From NCBI RefSeq assembly GCF_019443445.1, contig NZ_CP080378.1, forward strand, positions 1,364,001-1,428,000: 64,000 bases of DNA, written 5' to 3'. Under the pieces are notes generated by a model. The model was not told where the DNA came from and ran no database searches. It saw only the letters and a list, made by a program, of their open reading frames with translations. Position 1 is the stretch's first letter, and the number at the start of each line of letters is the position of its first letter. This document shows, piece after piece, positions 17,681 through 26,649 of the stretch. The stretch is from Massilia sp. PAMC28688 (lineage in GTDB: Bacteria; Pseudomonadota; Gammaproteobacteria; Burkholderiales; Burkholderiaceae_D). The translations under genes and the position numbers were made by a program.

Positions 17681-19492
17681 TTACAAGCTCAGCTGCAAGC
17701 GTGACAGGGTACTGCGCAGCGCATCGTTGGTGGGGTCCTTGGCGCGCGCCTCGCGCAGCACCTTCCGGGCTTCTGCCTTGTCACCCTTGTGCCACAGCAC
17801 CTCGCCGAGGTGGGCAGCAACATCGGCGTCGGGCCGCATGGCATAGGCGCGGCGCAGGTAGGATTCCGCTTCGGCCATATTGCCGAGCCGGTAATGTACC
17901 CAGCCCATGCTGTCCATGATGAAAGGGTTGTCTGGCGCAATCTGCAGCGCCTTGGCAATCAGTTCCAGCGCCTCATGCAGGCGCACATTGCGTTCGGCCA
18001 GGGAATAGCCCAGCGCATTGTAGGCGTCGTGGTTGTTGGGCGCCTGCTTGATAATGGCGCGCAAGGTCTTTTCCATCACGTCCCAACGGCCCGTCTTTTC
18101 GGCCACCAGGGCAAAGTCGTACAGCAGCTCATTGCTGGCCGGATAGCGCCGGGCGCCCTCGGCCAGCAGCTTGTAGGCAGCCTCGAGCTGGCCGGCGCCG
18201 CGCAGGATCTGGCTTTCCACCAGCACCATCTGGGCCCGCGATGACGGCGCCTCCGGCGTCAAGGCCGCAATCAGCTTGCGCGCCCGGCCAAGGTCGCCCT
18301 GCCTGGCCACCAGCGTGGCCCGCACCAGCTGCGCAGCAAAGTACAGCTCAGCATCGCGCTCGCTGATCTTTTCTACCCACCGCAGCGCCGCCTGGTGGTC
18401 GCCACGGTCGCTGGCCAGCTGGCTGAGCAACAACAGCACCCGGCCCAGCTCGCGCTCCTCACCCCCGCCCTGCTCCCCCTGTTCCATCACGGCGACGTAA
18501 TGCGCCAGATGGCGGTCGGCCGCCACACGGTCACCCATTTCCACTGCCACCAGTCCCAGGCCATACAGGGTGCCCGGGTGGTCCGGCTGCGCTGCCAGCA
18601 GCGTCATGAATTGCTGGCGCGCCGCGTCATAGTGCTTGTTGGCCAGCAGCACACGCGCATGGGCCAGCCGCACTTCGCGCGAGCCGGGATTGGCCGCCAA
18701 AAAATCCGTCAACACGGCATTGATCGCCTGGGGATCCTTGCTGACCTGTGCCAGCGTCAGCACGGCCACTTCGGAATCCGGTTTCAGCCGCAGCGCCGTG
18801 CGGGCATGCTCGGCTGCCATGGCATTGTCGCCGCGCGCGTGGGCGTTTTGCGCGAGCAGCACACGCGCCTCGAAGGTCGCGGCATAGGGCTGCAGCAGCC
18901 TGTCGAGCAGGGCCGTGGCGCCCTTCCTGTCCGGCGCGCGCATGAGCAGCTGCTGCGCCTGGTACATTGCCATGCCCCGTGCCTGCGGTGCAGCCTGTTG
19001 CAGGCGCCGCGCCAGCAGCGGCTCGGCCTGGGCCAGGTCGCCGCCCATCACCGCCAGCGCCAGCATGTACTGGCCCGCATCTTCCGCCCCCGGCGCCAGC
19101 TCGCGCCACAGCTTGACCGCCGCCAGCGCTTCCCCTTGCTGGCGCGCGTGCACGGCCAGTTCCGCGGCGCGGCGCGCCAGGCGCGGATCGCGCGTCTTTT
19201 TAGCAAGCGCCAGCAACCCCTTGTAGCCTGCCTGCGTGTTGCCCTTGCGGATGTCGAATTCGGCCTTCAGCAATTGGTACAGCAACGCGCTGGTCAGCTC
19301 CACCCGCGGCAGGCTCGCTTCCTGGGCCGCGTCTTGCGCCGCCTCGGTAATGGCCAGGGGCCCTGGGTCGGAAGCCTCCTGCGCCGGCAGCGGTTCAGCG
19401 GTGTTGCTGACCGGGGGCAATTGCTGCTGGGGAGGCACAGCGCACGCCGTCAGCAGCCCGCTCAAGGTTACAATGGCGAAAGCGTTTTTCAA
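17681..19492 (-). CDS. TPR-repeat outer-membrane lipoprotein
   Basis: Predicted lipoprotein of 603 residues with signal [17 protein letters not shown] (lipobox LTAC, Cys17) followed by many tetratricopeptide repeats. Examples are [20 protein letters not shown] and [19 protein letters not shown] near the C-terminus. TPR arrays scaffold protein complexes; the partner is unknown. The gene leads the lolB-ispE-tRNA-prs series (66 nt before lolB), an order common in Burkholderiales, which suggests an envelope or lipoprotein-trafficking role without proving it. It is divergent from mutM. Confidence 0.88.
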   Translation of the reverse strand: MKNAFAIVTLSGLLTACAVPPQQQLPPVSNTAEPLPAQEASDPGPLAITEAAQDAAQEASLPRVELTSALLYQLLKAEFDIRKGNTQAGYKGLLALAKKTRDPRLARRAAELAVHARQQGEALAAVKLWRELAPGAEDAGQYMLALAVMGGDLAQAEPLLARRLQQAAPQARGMAMYQAQQLLMRAPDRKGATALLDRLLQPYAATFEARVLLAQNAHARGDNAMAAEHARTALRLKPDSEVAVLTLAQVSKDPQAINAVLTDFLAANPGSREVRLAHARVLLANKHYDAARQQFMTLLAAQPDHPGTLYGLGLVAVEMGDRVAADRHLAHYVAVMEQGEQGGGEERELGRVLLLLSQLASDRGDHQAALRWVEKISERDAELYFAAQLVRATLVARQGDLGRARKLIAALTPEAPSSRAQMVLVESQILRGAGQLEAAYKLLAEGARRYPASNELLYDFALVAEKTGRWDVMEKTLRAIIKQAPNNHDAYNALGYSLAERNVRLHEALELIAKALQIAPDNPFIMDSMGWVHYRLGNMAEAESYLRRAYAMRPDADVAAHLGEVLWHKGDKAEARKVLREARAKDPTNDALRSTLSRLQLSL

Positions 19493-19561
19493 GGCATTTC
19501 CATAATGACAGCGCAGCCAATTCCGCGCCTGTTCTCCAATTTACACCAAATCGCCTGTTCC

Positions 19562-20395
19562 ATGCCTGAACTGCCAGAAGTCGAAGTTACCCGGCGCGGC
19601 GTCGCGCCCCATCTCGAAGGCCGCGTGGTCGAGCGCGTGCTGCTGCGCCGCGCCGGCCTGCGCTGGCCTTTCCCAACAGAATTGTCGAGCATTCTGGCCG
19701 GTCACCGCGTCGTGTCCACTTCGCGCCGCGGCAAATACCTGCTGCTCAACTTTGAGCACGGCACCCTGATCATCCACCTGGGCATGTCGGGCCACCTGCG
19801 GGTACTGCCGCCCGAAACCGCAGTGAAAAAGCATGATCATTTCGATCTCGTGGTCCATGGCCCGGAGGGCAAGCAAGTCCTGCGCCTGAACGATCCGCGC
19901 CGCTTCGGCGCTGTGCTCTGGCATGGTGTCAACGATGGCGAACTGGCGCGCCACGAATTGCTGCGCGGCCTGGGCGTCGAGCCGCTCGAAGAAGGCTTTG
20001 ACGGCGCCCTGCTGTACCGTGCGACGCGGCGCCGCGCCGCCCCCATCAAGCAAGTCTTGCTGGCTGGCGATATCGTCGTCGGTGTGGGCAATATTTACGC
20101 GTGCGAAAGCCTGTTCCGTGCCGGCATCAATCCGAAGACTTCGGCCGCTCGCATCGGGCGCGCACGCTATGACAAGCTGGCTATTGCCATTCGTGACATT
20201 CTTGCCGAAGCGATTGTGCAAGGAGGCAGCACTTTACGTGACTTTATTGCCGTCAACGGCCAATCGGGCTATTTCCAACAGACATATTTCGTCTATGATC
20301 GTGCTGGAGTACCTTGCCGTCTATGTGGCTCGGAAATACGTCAGATCAAGCAGGGACAGCGGTCTACTTTTTATTGTGTCATTTGTCAAAAATGA
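19562..20395 (+). CDS. mutM: Formamidopyrimidine-DNA glycosylase (Fpg/MutM)
   Basis: Bifunctional glycosylase/AP lyase that removes 8-oxoguanine and formamidopyrimidines. The 277-residue product starts MPELPEVEV, so the catalytic Pro2 and Glu3 are in place, and the conserved Lys lies in RRGKYLL. The H2TH segment includes [16 protein letters not shown]. The C-terminal zinc finger is intact, with CRLC and CVIC pairs. It pairs functionally with mutY downstream in the GO system, with a dynamin-like gene between them. Confidence 0.97.
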   Translation: MPELPEVEVTRRGVAPHLEGRVVERVLLRRAGLRWPFPTELSSILAGHRVVSTSRRGKYLLLNFEHGTLIIHLGMSGHLRVLPPETAVKKHDHFDLVVHGPEGKQVLRLNDPRRFGAVLWHGVNDGELARHELLRGLGVEPLEEGFDGALLYRATRRRAAPIKQVLLAGDIVVGVGNIYACESLFRAGINPKTSAARIGRARYDKLAIAIRDILAEAIVQGGSTLRDFIAVNGQSGYFQQTYFVYDRAGVPCRLCGSEIRQIKQGQRSTFYCVICQK

Positions 20396-20430
20396 CAACC
20401 ATGCCGGGTGAGCAAAGCTCCCCGGCGCGT

Positions 20431-20443
20431 GAGGTGAATTTTG
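20431..20443 (+). promoter_or_regulatory. Ribosome-binding site favouring a TTG start for the dynamin-like gene
   Basis: GAGGTGA with 6 nt between GAGG and TTG 20441, but about 15 nt to ATG 20450. Spacing therefore favours the TTG codon. Confidence 0.6.
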
Positions 20444-22378
20444 AGCATCATGGTTGAGGATTTCAAACAGTACACGTCCTGGCGCCAGGCCGTCGTAGGG
20501 GCGCTGGAAAACTACCAGCGCTGGGTAGCGTCGGCCGAACTGACCGATGCCGCCACCGACCAGCGCATCGCGCGCGCACTGGCACGCCTGGCCGACGACA
20601 AGCTGTCGGTCGCCTTCGTCGCTGAATTCTCGCGTGGCAAGTCGGAACTGATCAACGCCCTGTTCTTTGCCGACTACGGCCAGCGCATCCTGCCGTCCGC
20701 GGCCGGGCGTACCACCATGTGCCCGACCGAACTGATGTACGACGCGTCGCTGCCGCCCTCGCTGCGCCTGCTGCCGATCGAAACGCGCGCCTCCCACCAG
20801 TCCACCAGCGACTTCCGCGATGATCCCAAGGCCTGGACCGTGCTGCCGCTGGCGCTGGACGCGGGCGATGAAATGAGTGAAACGTTCAAGCAGGTCAGTG
20901 CCACCAAGATGGTCACCATTGCCGAAGCGAAGACCTACGGCCTGTACGACGAGACCGATCCCGATGTCGCCGCCACGCTCGACGACCAGGGCATGATTGA
21001 AATTTCGCTGTGGCGCCATGCCATCATCAATTATCCGCACCCGCTGCTCAAGCAGGGCCTGGTCATCCTCGACACGCCGGGCCTGAACGCCATCGGTACC
21101 GAGCCGGAACTGACGCTCAACCTGATCCCGAGCGCGCACGCGGTGCTGTTCATCCTGGCCGCCGAAACGGGTGTGACCAAGAGCGACATTGAAGTGTGGC
21201 GCACCCACATCGGCCCTGGCGCCGGGCGCATCGTGGTGCTCAACAAGATTGACGCCATGTGGGACGAGCTGAAAAGCGAAGCGCACAACAATGCCGAGAT
21301 CGTGCGCCAGCAAACGAGCGTGGCGCACATGCTGGCGCTGGAGCCGCGCCAGGTATTCCCGGTGTCGGCCCAGAAGGCGCTGGTGGGCAAGATCAACCAG
21401 GACTTCGCGCTGCTGGAAAAGAGCCGCCTGGCCGCGCTCGAAGGCGCCCTGTTTAACGAAATGATCCCGGCCAAGCAGGAGATCATCCGCAAGCAGCTGG
21501 CCGACGACCTGGGCGCCCTGGTGGCCACCCAGCAGGGCATGCTGGCCGCGCGCGTGCGCGACATCGTCGAGCAGCTGCAGGAACTGAAAAGCCTGCGCGG
21601 CAAGAACAAGAGCGTCATCTCGCACATGATGAAGCGGGTGGAAGTGGAAAAGAAGGAATTCGACGGCAGCCTGTTCAAGCTGCAGGGCACGCGCTCCGTG
21701 TTTGCCAAGCTCTCGACGGAACTGTATACCACGCTCGGCATGGACCTGATGCAGCAGGAGATCATCAAGGTGCGCGAAGCCATGGAAGCGACCCGCTTTG
21801 CCACCGGCATGCGCGGGCCGGTCAAGGAGTTCTTCGAGCAGGCCCGGGCCAACCTGGACGCCTCGTCGGTCAAGATCGGCGAAATCAGCGCCATGATGGA
21901 AACCATGTACAAGCGCTTCGCGGCCGAGCATGGCCTCACCCTGGCCGTGCCGATGGCTTTTTCGATCGACAAGTACCGGCGCGAGATCGACAAGATCGAA
22001 GAGGTCTACCAGAAGCAGTTCGGCACCACCACGCTGCTGGTGACAAGCCGCAGCTCGATCGTGGAGCGCTTTTTCGATTCGATCGCCTCGCGCGTGCGCC
22101 GCACCTATCGCGCCGCCAACGCTGACGTGGAAGCGTGGCTCAAGGTGATCATGGCGCCGCTGGAAGCGCAGATCCGCCAGCACAAGGACCAGCTCAAGCA
22201 CCGCCTGGCTTCGATCCAGCGCATCCACGAAGCGAGCGACTCGCTCGAGACCAAGATCAGCGCCTTTGAAACCAGCCAGGCCGAGGTGGAACAGACGCGG
22301 CGCCGCCTGACCGAACTGGCCGACGCCGTGACCGCCGCCATGAACGTGCGCGCGGTGGCACTGCACGAAGTGGCCTGA
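20441..22378 (+). CDS. Bacterial dynamin-like GTPase
   Basis: Large GTPase of the dynamin/GBP-like superfamily, 645 residues. G1 is AEFSRGKSEL at about 61-70, with Ala replacing the first Gly of the P-loop. G3 is DTPGLN at about 212, and G4 is NKID at about 268. A long helical stalk with coiled-coil character (about 300-640) follows; no clear transmembrane segment is seen. Bacterial dynamins remodel or protect membranes. The start is taken as TTG 20441 because GAGG at 20431-20434 lies 6 nt upstream, an ideal distance; the in-frame ATG at 20450 is the alternative. It lies between mutM and mutY. Confidence 0.87.
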   Translation: MSIMVEDFKQYTSWRQAVVGALENYQRWVASAELTDAATDQRIARALARLADDKLSVAFVAEFSRGKSELINALFFADYGQRILPSAAGRTTMCPTELMYDASLPPSLRLLPIETRASHQSTSDFRDDPKAWTVLPLALDAGDEMSETFKQVSATKMVTIAEAKTYGLYDETDPDVAATLDDQGMIEISLWRHAIINYPHPLLKQGLVILDTPGLNAIGTEPELTLNLIPSAHAVLFILAAETGVTKSDIEVWRTHIGPGAGRIVVLNKIDAMWDELKSEAHNNAEIVRQQTSVAHMLALEPRQVFPVSAQKALVGKINQDFALLEKSRLAALEGALFNEMIPAKQEIIRKQLADDLGALVATQQGMLAARVRDIVEQLQELKSLRGKNKSVISHMMKRVEVEKKEFDGSLFKLQGTRSVFAKLSTELYTTLGMDLMQQEIIKVREAMEATRFATGMRGPVKEFFEQARANLDASSVKIGEISAMMETMYKRFAAEHGLTLAVPMAFSIDKYRREIDKIEEVYQKQFGTTTLLVTSRSSIVERFFDSIASRVRRTYRAANADVEAWLKVIMAPLEAQIRQHKDQLKHRLASIQRIHEASDSLETKISAFETSQAEVEQTRRRLTELADAVTAAMNVRAVALHEVA

Positions 22379-22405
22379 CGCCGATCAGGAGAAAACGCGG
22401 AACAC

Positions 22406-23503
22406 GTGAAGCAGCTGATCGAATTCGACACCCTGGCCGACCCTTCGTTTTCCAGTGCCGTCATCACCTGGCAGAAAAGCCATGGCCGCCACGCGCTGCC
22501 ATGGCAAAACACGCGCGACGCCTACCGCATCTGGCTCTCCGAGATCATGCTGCAGCAGACCCAGGTCGCCGCCGTGCTGGGCTACTATGCGCGCTTCCTG
22601 GAGCGCTTCCCTACTTTGCATGACCTGGCCGCGGCACCATCGGAAGACGTGATGGCCCAGTGGAGCGGGCTTGGCTACTACACCCGCGCGCGCAATCTGC
22701 ATGCCTGCGCCAGGCGCGTGGTGGCGGAATACGGCGGCGTGTTCCCGAGCGACCCGGCGCTGCTGGCCGACCTGCCGGGCATTGGCCGTTCGACAGCGGC
22801 CGCGATCTCGGCGTTTTCGAGCGGCACCCGGGCGGCGATTTTGGACGGCAACGTCAAGCGCGTGTTTGCGCGCGTCTTTGGCGTGGACCAGTATCCTGGC
22901 GAAAAGCGGGTGGAAGACGCGCTCTGGCGGCGCGCCGTGGCCCTGCTGCCGGAGCAGGACATCGAGTCCTATACCCAGGGGCTGATGGACCTGGGCGCCA
23001 CGCTGTGCACGCGCAGCCGCCCGGATTGCGCGCGCTGCCCGCTGCAGGAGCGCTGCGTGGCCTACGCCACCGGCCGTACCGAGGAGCTGCCGGTGCGCAA
23101 ACCGAAAAAGACGATTCCAGAAAGGCAGGCCGCCATGCTGCTGCTGGTGCACGGCGACGAAGTGCTGCTCGAACAGCGCGCCGACAGCGGCATTTGGGGC
23201 GGCCTCATGTCGCTGCCGGAAGTGGGCGGCCATGGCGCGCGCGGCGCCATCGATGAACATGCGCTGGTGACGGCGGCCGGCCGTTTCGGCGACGTGGACG
23301 AGATGTCCGCCCTGCTCCCGCTGGTCCACGTGTTCACCCATTACAAGCTGCACATCGCGCCCTACCGCGTGGCGCTGACCGCGCGCGGCGAGCCGGTGCC
23401 GGGCCACCTGTGGTGGAAAATGAGCGCCATCGAACAGGCGCCGCTGCCGGCCCCGGTCAAGAAGCTGCTGGCCGAACTGGCCCGGCCCACCCTTTTTAGC
23501 TGA
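22406..23503 (+). CDS. mutY: A/G-specific adenine glycosylase MutY
   Basis: Removes adenine mispaired with 8-oxoguanine. The 365-residue product has the catalytic Glu in WLSEIMLQQT (about 46), the helix-hairpin-helix LPGIGRSTA (123-131) and the catalytic Asp in ILDGNVKR (Asp147). The 4Fe-4S cysteines are Cys201, 208, 211 and 217 (spacing 6-2-5). A C-terminal NUDIX-like 8-oxoG recognition domain covers about 235-360. It begins 27 nt after the dynamin-like gene and likely shares its transcript. Confidence 0.97.
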   Translation: MKQLIEFDTLADPSFSSAVITWQKSHGRHALPWQNTRDAYRIWLSEIMLQQTQVAAVLGYYARFLERFPTLHDLAAAPSEDVMAQWSGLGYYTRARNLHACARRVVAEYGGVFPSDPALLADLPGIGRSTAAAISAFSSGTRAAILDGNVKRVFARVFGVDQYPGEKRVEDALWRRAVALLPEQDIESYTQGLMDLGATLCTRSRPDCARCPLQERCVAYATGRTEELPVRKPKKTIPERQAAMLLLVHGDEVLLEQRADSGIWGGLMSLPEVGGHGARGAIDEHALVTAAGRFGDVDEMSALLPLVHVFTHYKLHIAPYRVALTARGEPVPGHLWWKMSAIEQAPLPAPVKKLLAELARPTLFS

Positions 23504-23516
23504 CGCGCCGTTCCGG

Positions 23517-24653
23517 CTAGAGGTCTTCGAGCGAGAAAATGCGCCGGTGTTCGCGAATGGCGAAGCGGTCGGTCATGCCGGCGATATAGTCGGCAATCTT
23601 GCGCGCCTGCTTGGAGACGTCGCCTGTCCGGTCCTGGTAGTCCGGCGGCAGCAGCACCGGTTCATCCATGAATGCCTGGTACAGCTCGCGCACGATGCGG
23701 CTGGCCTTGACGCGCATGCGGTTGACCTTGTAATGCCGATACAGGTTGGCGCGCAAGAAGCGCTTCAGTTCCGTGGCATCCTTGCGCATCGGGTCGGAAA
23801 AGCGGATCAGGGGAGCACTGGCACGCACCGCTTCCACATCGGCCGGCGCGGCGTCGGCCAGCAACGCGCTGGAGGTGGCGATCAGGTCGTCGGCCAGCAT
23901 GGTGATGAGGCGGCGCAGCGTTTCGTAAATGGCGCGCCGGCCCGACAGGCCCGGGTAAGTGGCTTGCACGTCATGCCACAGGCGGCCGAAAAATGCGACT
24001 TCTTCCAGCTGGGCGATGGTGATCAGGCCCGAACGCAGGCCATCATCGATATCATGGCTGTTGTAGGCGATTTCGTCGGCCAGATTGGTTAGCTGCGCTT
24101 CCAGCGTGGGCTGGGTACGGTCGATGAAGCGCTGCGCCACGGGACCGAGCTCGCGCGCATGCGCCAGCGAACAGTGCTTGAGGATGCCTTCGCGCGTGTC
24201 GAACATCAGGTTCAGGCCATCAAAGGCGCCGTAATGCTCTTCCAGCGTATCGACCACGCGCAGGCTTTGCAGGTTGTGCTCGAAGCCGCCGTGCTCGCGC
24301 ATGCAATCGTTCAGCACATCCTGGCCCACGTGGCCGAAAGGCGTGTGCCCGAGGTCATGCGCCAGCGCCAGGGCTTCCACCAGGTCTTCATTGAGGCGCA
24401 GATTGCGCGCCATGGAACGCCCTACCTGCGCCACTTCCAGGCTGTGGGTCAGGCGCGTGCGGAACATGTCGCCCTCGTGATTGAGGAACACCTGAGTCTT
24501 GTATTCAAGGCGCCGGAACGCCGAGCAGTGGATGATGCGGTCGCGGTCACGCTGAAACTCGCTGCGCGAGGCGTGCGCCACCTCCGGGTGGCGCCGCCCG
24601 CGCGCCGTGTGCGATTGGGCCGCGTAGGGCGCCAGGTGCGCGTCCGGGGTCAT
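23517..24653 (-). CDS. dgt: Deoxyguanosinetriphosphate triphosphohydrolase-like protein
   Basis: HD-domain dNTP triphosphohydrolase (dGTPase family) of 378 residues. HD motif residues appear in RLTHSLEV and [15 protein letters not shown], and a later Asp lies in SHDIDDGL. The start [13 protein letters not shown] is chosen because its ATG overlaps the aroB stop by 4 nt (ATGA), which indicates coupling; the longer frame is less likely. It lies downstream of aroKB and is convergent with mutY (13 nt gap). Substrate preference among dNTPs cannot be read from sequence. Confidence 0.93.
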   Translation of the reverse strand: MTPDAHLAPYAAQSHTARGRRHPEVAHASRSEFQRDRDRIIHCSAFRRLEYKTQVFLNHEGDMFRTRLTHSLEVAQVGRSMARNLRLNEDLVEALALAHDLGHTPFGHVGQDVLNDCMREHGGFEHNLQSLRVVDTLEEHYGAFDGLNLMFDTREGILKHCSLAHARELGPVAQRFIDRTQPTLEAQLTNLADEIAYNSHDIDDGLRSGLITIAQLEEVAFFGRLWHDVQATYPGLSGRRAIYETLRRLITMLADDLIATSSALLADAAPADVEAVRASAPLIRFSDPMRKDATELKRFLRANLYRHYKVNRMRVKASRIVRELYQAFMDEPVLLPPDYQDRTGDVSKQARKIADYIAGMTDRFAIREHRRIFSLEDL

Positions 24654-26323
24654 GGCGTCAGCGCGCGGTCCACGCATGCGTCCAGGGTGGCCAGCAGCAG
24701 TTCCTGCGGCACGCTCTGGATGCTGGGACTGCCAAGGGGCTTGAGCAGGATGAACTTGATCGCCCCGCCTTCATTTTTCTTGTCCACTTCCATCAGCTCC
24801 AGCCAGCGCGCCGTGCCCAGGTCAGGCGCGGCGGTCGGCAGGCCGGCGGCGGCCACCAGTGCCTTGACGCGCGCCACGCTGGCCGCGTCGATCAGGCCGG
24901 CGCGCTGCGACAGGTCGGCCGCCATCACCATGCCGCAGCCTACCGCCTCGCCGTGCAGCCAGGCGCCATAGCCCATGCCCGCTTCGATCGCGTGGCCGAA
25001 GGTGTGGCCGAAGTTGAGGATGGCGCGCAGGCCGCCTTCACGCTCGTCCTGGCGCACCACATCGGCCTTGATTTCGCATGAGCGCGCAATGGCGTGCGCC
25101 AGGGCGGCCGGGTCGCGTGCCATCAGGCGCGCGATGTTCTGTTCGATCCATTCAAAAAACGCGGCGTCGATGATGGCGCCATGCTTGATCACTTCGGCCA
25201 GGCCGGCCGACAGTTCGCGCGCCGGCAGCGTGGCCAGGGTATCGGTGTCGGCCAGCACCGCGCGCGGCTGGTAGAAGGCGCCAATCATGTTCTTGCCCAG
25301 CGGGTGGTTCAGGCCCGTCTTGCCGCCCACGGAGGAGTCGACCTGCGACAGCAGCGTGGTGGGAATCTGCACAAACGGCACGCCGCGCATGTAGCTGGCG
25401 GCGGCAAAGCCGGTCAGGTCGCCCACCACCCCGCCGCCCAGCGCCACCAGGGTGGTCTTGCGGTCGCACTTGTTGGCCAGCAGTGCATCGAAAATCTGCA
25501 TCAGGCTGGACCAGTTCTTGTGTTCTTCGCCATCCGGCAGCACCACCTCCACGACTGCGCGCCCGGCCTCGCGCAAGGGCGCGGCCACGCGTTCCAGGTA
25601 CAGGGGCGCGACGGTGGTGTTGGTGACGATGGCCGCGCGGCTGCCGCCCACATGCTGGAGCAGCTGGGCGCCGTCGGCAAGGATGCCGCGGCCAATGGCG
25701 ATCGGGTAGCTGCGCTCGCCCAGGTCAACGTTCAGGTAAAGAGGAGAAGGCTCGGTCATTGCGGTGCGGTTGGCTGTGGGGGGTCTGGTGCGCGCAGGCC
25801 GGGCGCGGGATTGCTCCAGGGCCGCGAGCTGGGCCAGGATGGTCTGCACCATCGATTGTACGTTAGGACGGCCGGTATCGATGACCAGGTCCGCGATCTC
25901 GCGGTACAAGGGCTCGCGCTGGGCGGTCAGTTCTTCGAGTTTCTTGCGCGGATCGGCAGTTTGCAGCAGGGGGCGGTTCTTGTCGTGGGCGGTGCGCAGC
26001 AAGATGCTGTGCACATTGGCACGCAGGTAGATCACGCGGCCACGCGATTGCAAGTATTGTCGATTCTGGGAGTTGAGGATGGCGCCGCCGCCGGTGGCCA
26101 GGACAATGCCCTGCTGGGCGGTGAGGTCGCGGATGACTTCCGCTTCGCGCCGGCGAAAGCTTTCTTCGCCTTCAATTTCGAAGATCCAGGGAATCGAGGC
26201 GCCGGTACGGGCCTCGATTTCATGGTCGGAATCGATGAAGCGTTTTCCTAATTTTCTGGCCAGGAGGCGACCGATTGTTGTCTTGCCCGCCCCCATCAGC
26301 CCTACCAAAAAAACGTTCTCCAT
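24650..26323 (-). CDS. aroKB: Bifunctional shikimate kinase / 3-dehydroquinate synthase (AroK-AroB fusion)
   Basis: One uninterrupted 557-residue frame covers two shikimate-pathway enzymes. Residues 1-175 are shikimate kinase: Walker [10 protein letters not shown], substrate Asp in DSDHEIE, and ATGGGAIL. Residues about 190-557 are 3-dehydroquinate synthase: NAD site [30 protein letters not shown], and metal ligands in LAEVIKHG and [12 protein letters not shown] Pro/Arg/Thr-rich linker joins them. An internal ATG at 25759 ([12 protein letters not shown]) could start a separate AroB, but it has no Shine-Dalgarno and no stop precedes it. Usually the two are separate adjacent genes in this order, so fusion by loss of the stop is plausible. 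Downstream of the pilus operon. Confidence 0.92.
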   Translation of the reverse strand: MENVFLVGLMGAGKTTIGRLLARKLGKRFIDSDHEIEARTGASIPWIFEIEGEESFRRREAEVIRDLTAQQGIVLATGGGAILNSQNRQYLQSRGRVIYLRANVHSILLRTAHDKNRPLLQTADPRKKLEELTAQREPLYREIADLVIDTGRPNVQSMVQTILAQLAALEQSRARPARTRPPTANRTAMTEPSPLYLNVDLGERSYPIAIGRGILADGAQLLQHVGGSRAAIVTNTTVAPLYLERVAAPLREAGRAVVEVVLPDGEEHKNWSSLMQIFDALLANKCDRKTTLVALGGGVVGDLTGFAAASYMRGVPFVQIPTTLLSQVDSSVGGKTGLNHPLGKNMIGAFYQPRAVLADTDTLATLPARELSAGLAEVIKHGAIIDAAFFEWIEQNIARLMARDPAALAHAIARSCEIKADVVRQDEREGGLRAILNFGHTFGHAIEAGMGYGAWLHGEAVGCGMVMAADLSQRAGLIDAASVARVKALVAAAGLPTAAPDLGTARWLELMEVDKKNEGGAIKFILLKPLGSPSIQSVPQELLLATLDACVDRALTP

Positions 26324-26649
26324 CGATTCCTGTCACTGGTTCGCCAATATGGGGACTTCGTCCGCAAACTCATGGCGGCCGCTGCCAATCACGTGGCATG
26401 GCGCGTCCGGCGAAACAGTATATCCCACATGGCTGGCACACGAGCAAACGGACTCATCCTGGAACGATTATCCAGGCAGACATGCGTGGCAAGATTGTCG
26501 GGGTGAAGATGCAAGGCCCCTTGCATCAGGATCGCAAGCTGTAAGTGGCGCGGGACCGGGAACACCAAGTTTCCCGATCCCGCGCAGCTACAAAAACGCA
26601 ATAAGGCGGCTGGTGGAACTGCATCTCCACCCGCCCTGGCTGGCCTACA
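26324..26649. other. 326-nt intergenic region between the Ig-like lipoprotein and aroKB
   Basis: No convincing gene. It holds a strong 15-bp hairpin at 26548-26585 (one internal mismatch) and a second GC-rich inverted repeat at about 26605-26634 near the end of the lipoprotein gene. A 48-codon plus-strand frame (26398-26544) exists without a ribosome-binding site and is not called. Transcription of aroKB may continue from the upstream genes or begin here; no clear promoter was seen. Confidence 0.6.
26548..26585. terminator. Strong hairpin downstream of the Ig-like lipoprotein gene
   Basis: Outer arms GCGCGGGA/TCCCGCGC (8 bp) and inner arms CGGGAA/TTCCCG (6 bp) are separated by a single C-A mismatch, with an 8-nt loop. 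No T-run follows on either strand, so it may be a rho-dependent stop, a stability element or an attenuator rather than a standard intrinsic terminator. Confidence 0.4.

Noticed and set aside
26398..26544. 48-codon plus-strand frame between the Ig-like lipoprotein and aroKB
   Set aside because: No ribosome-binding site, lower third-position GC than neighbours, no recognisable family.
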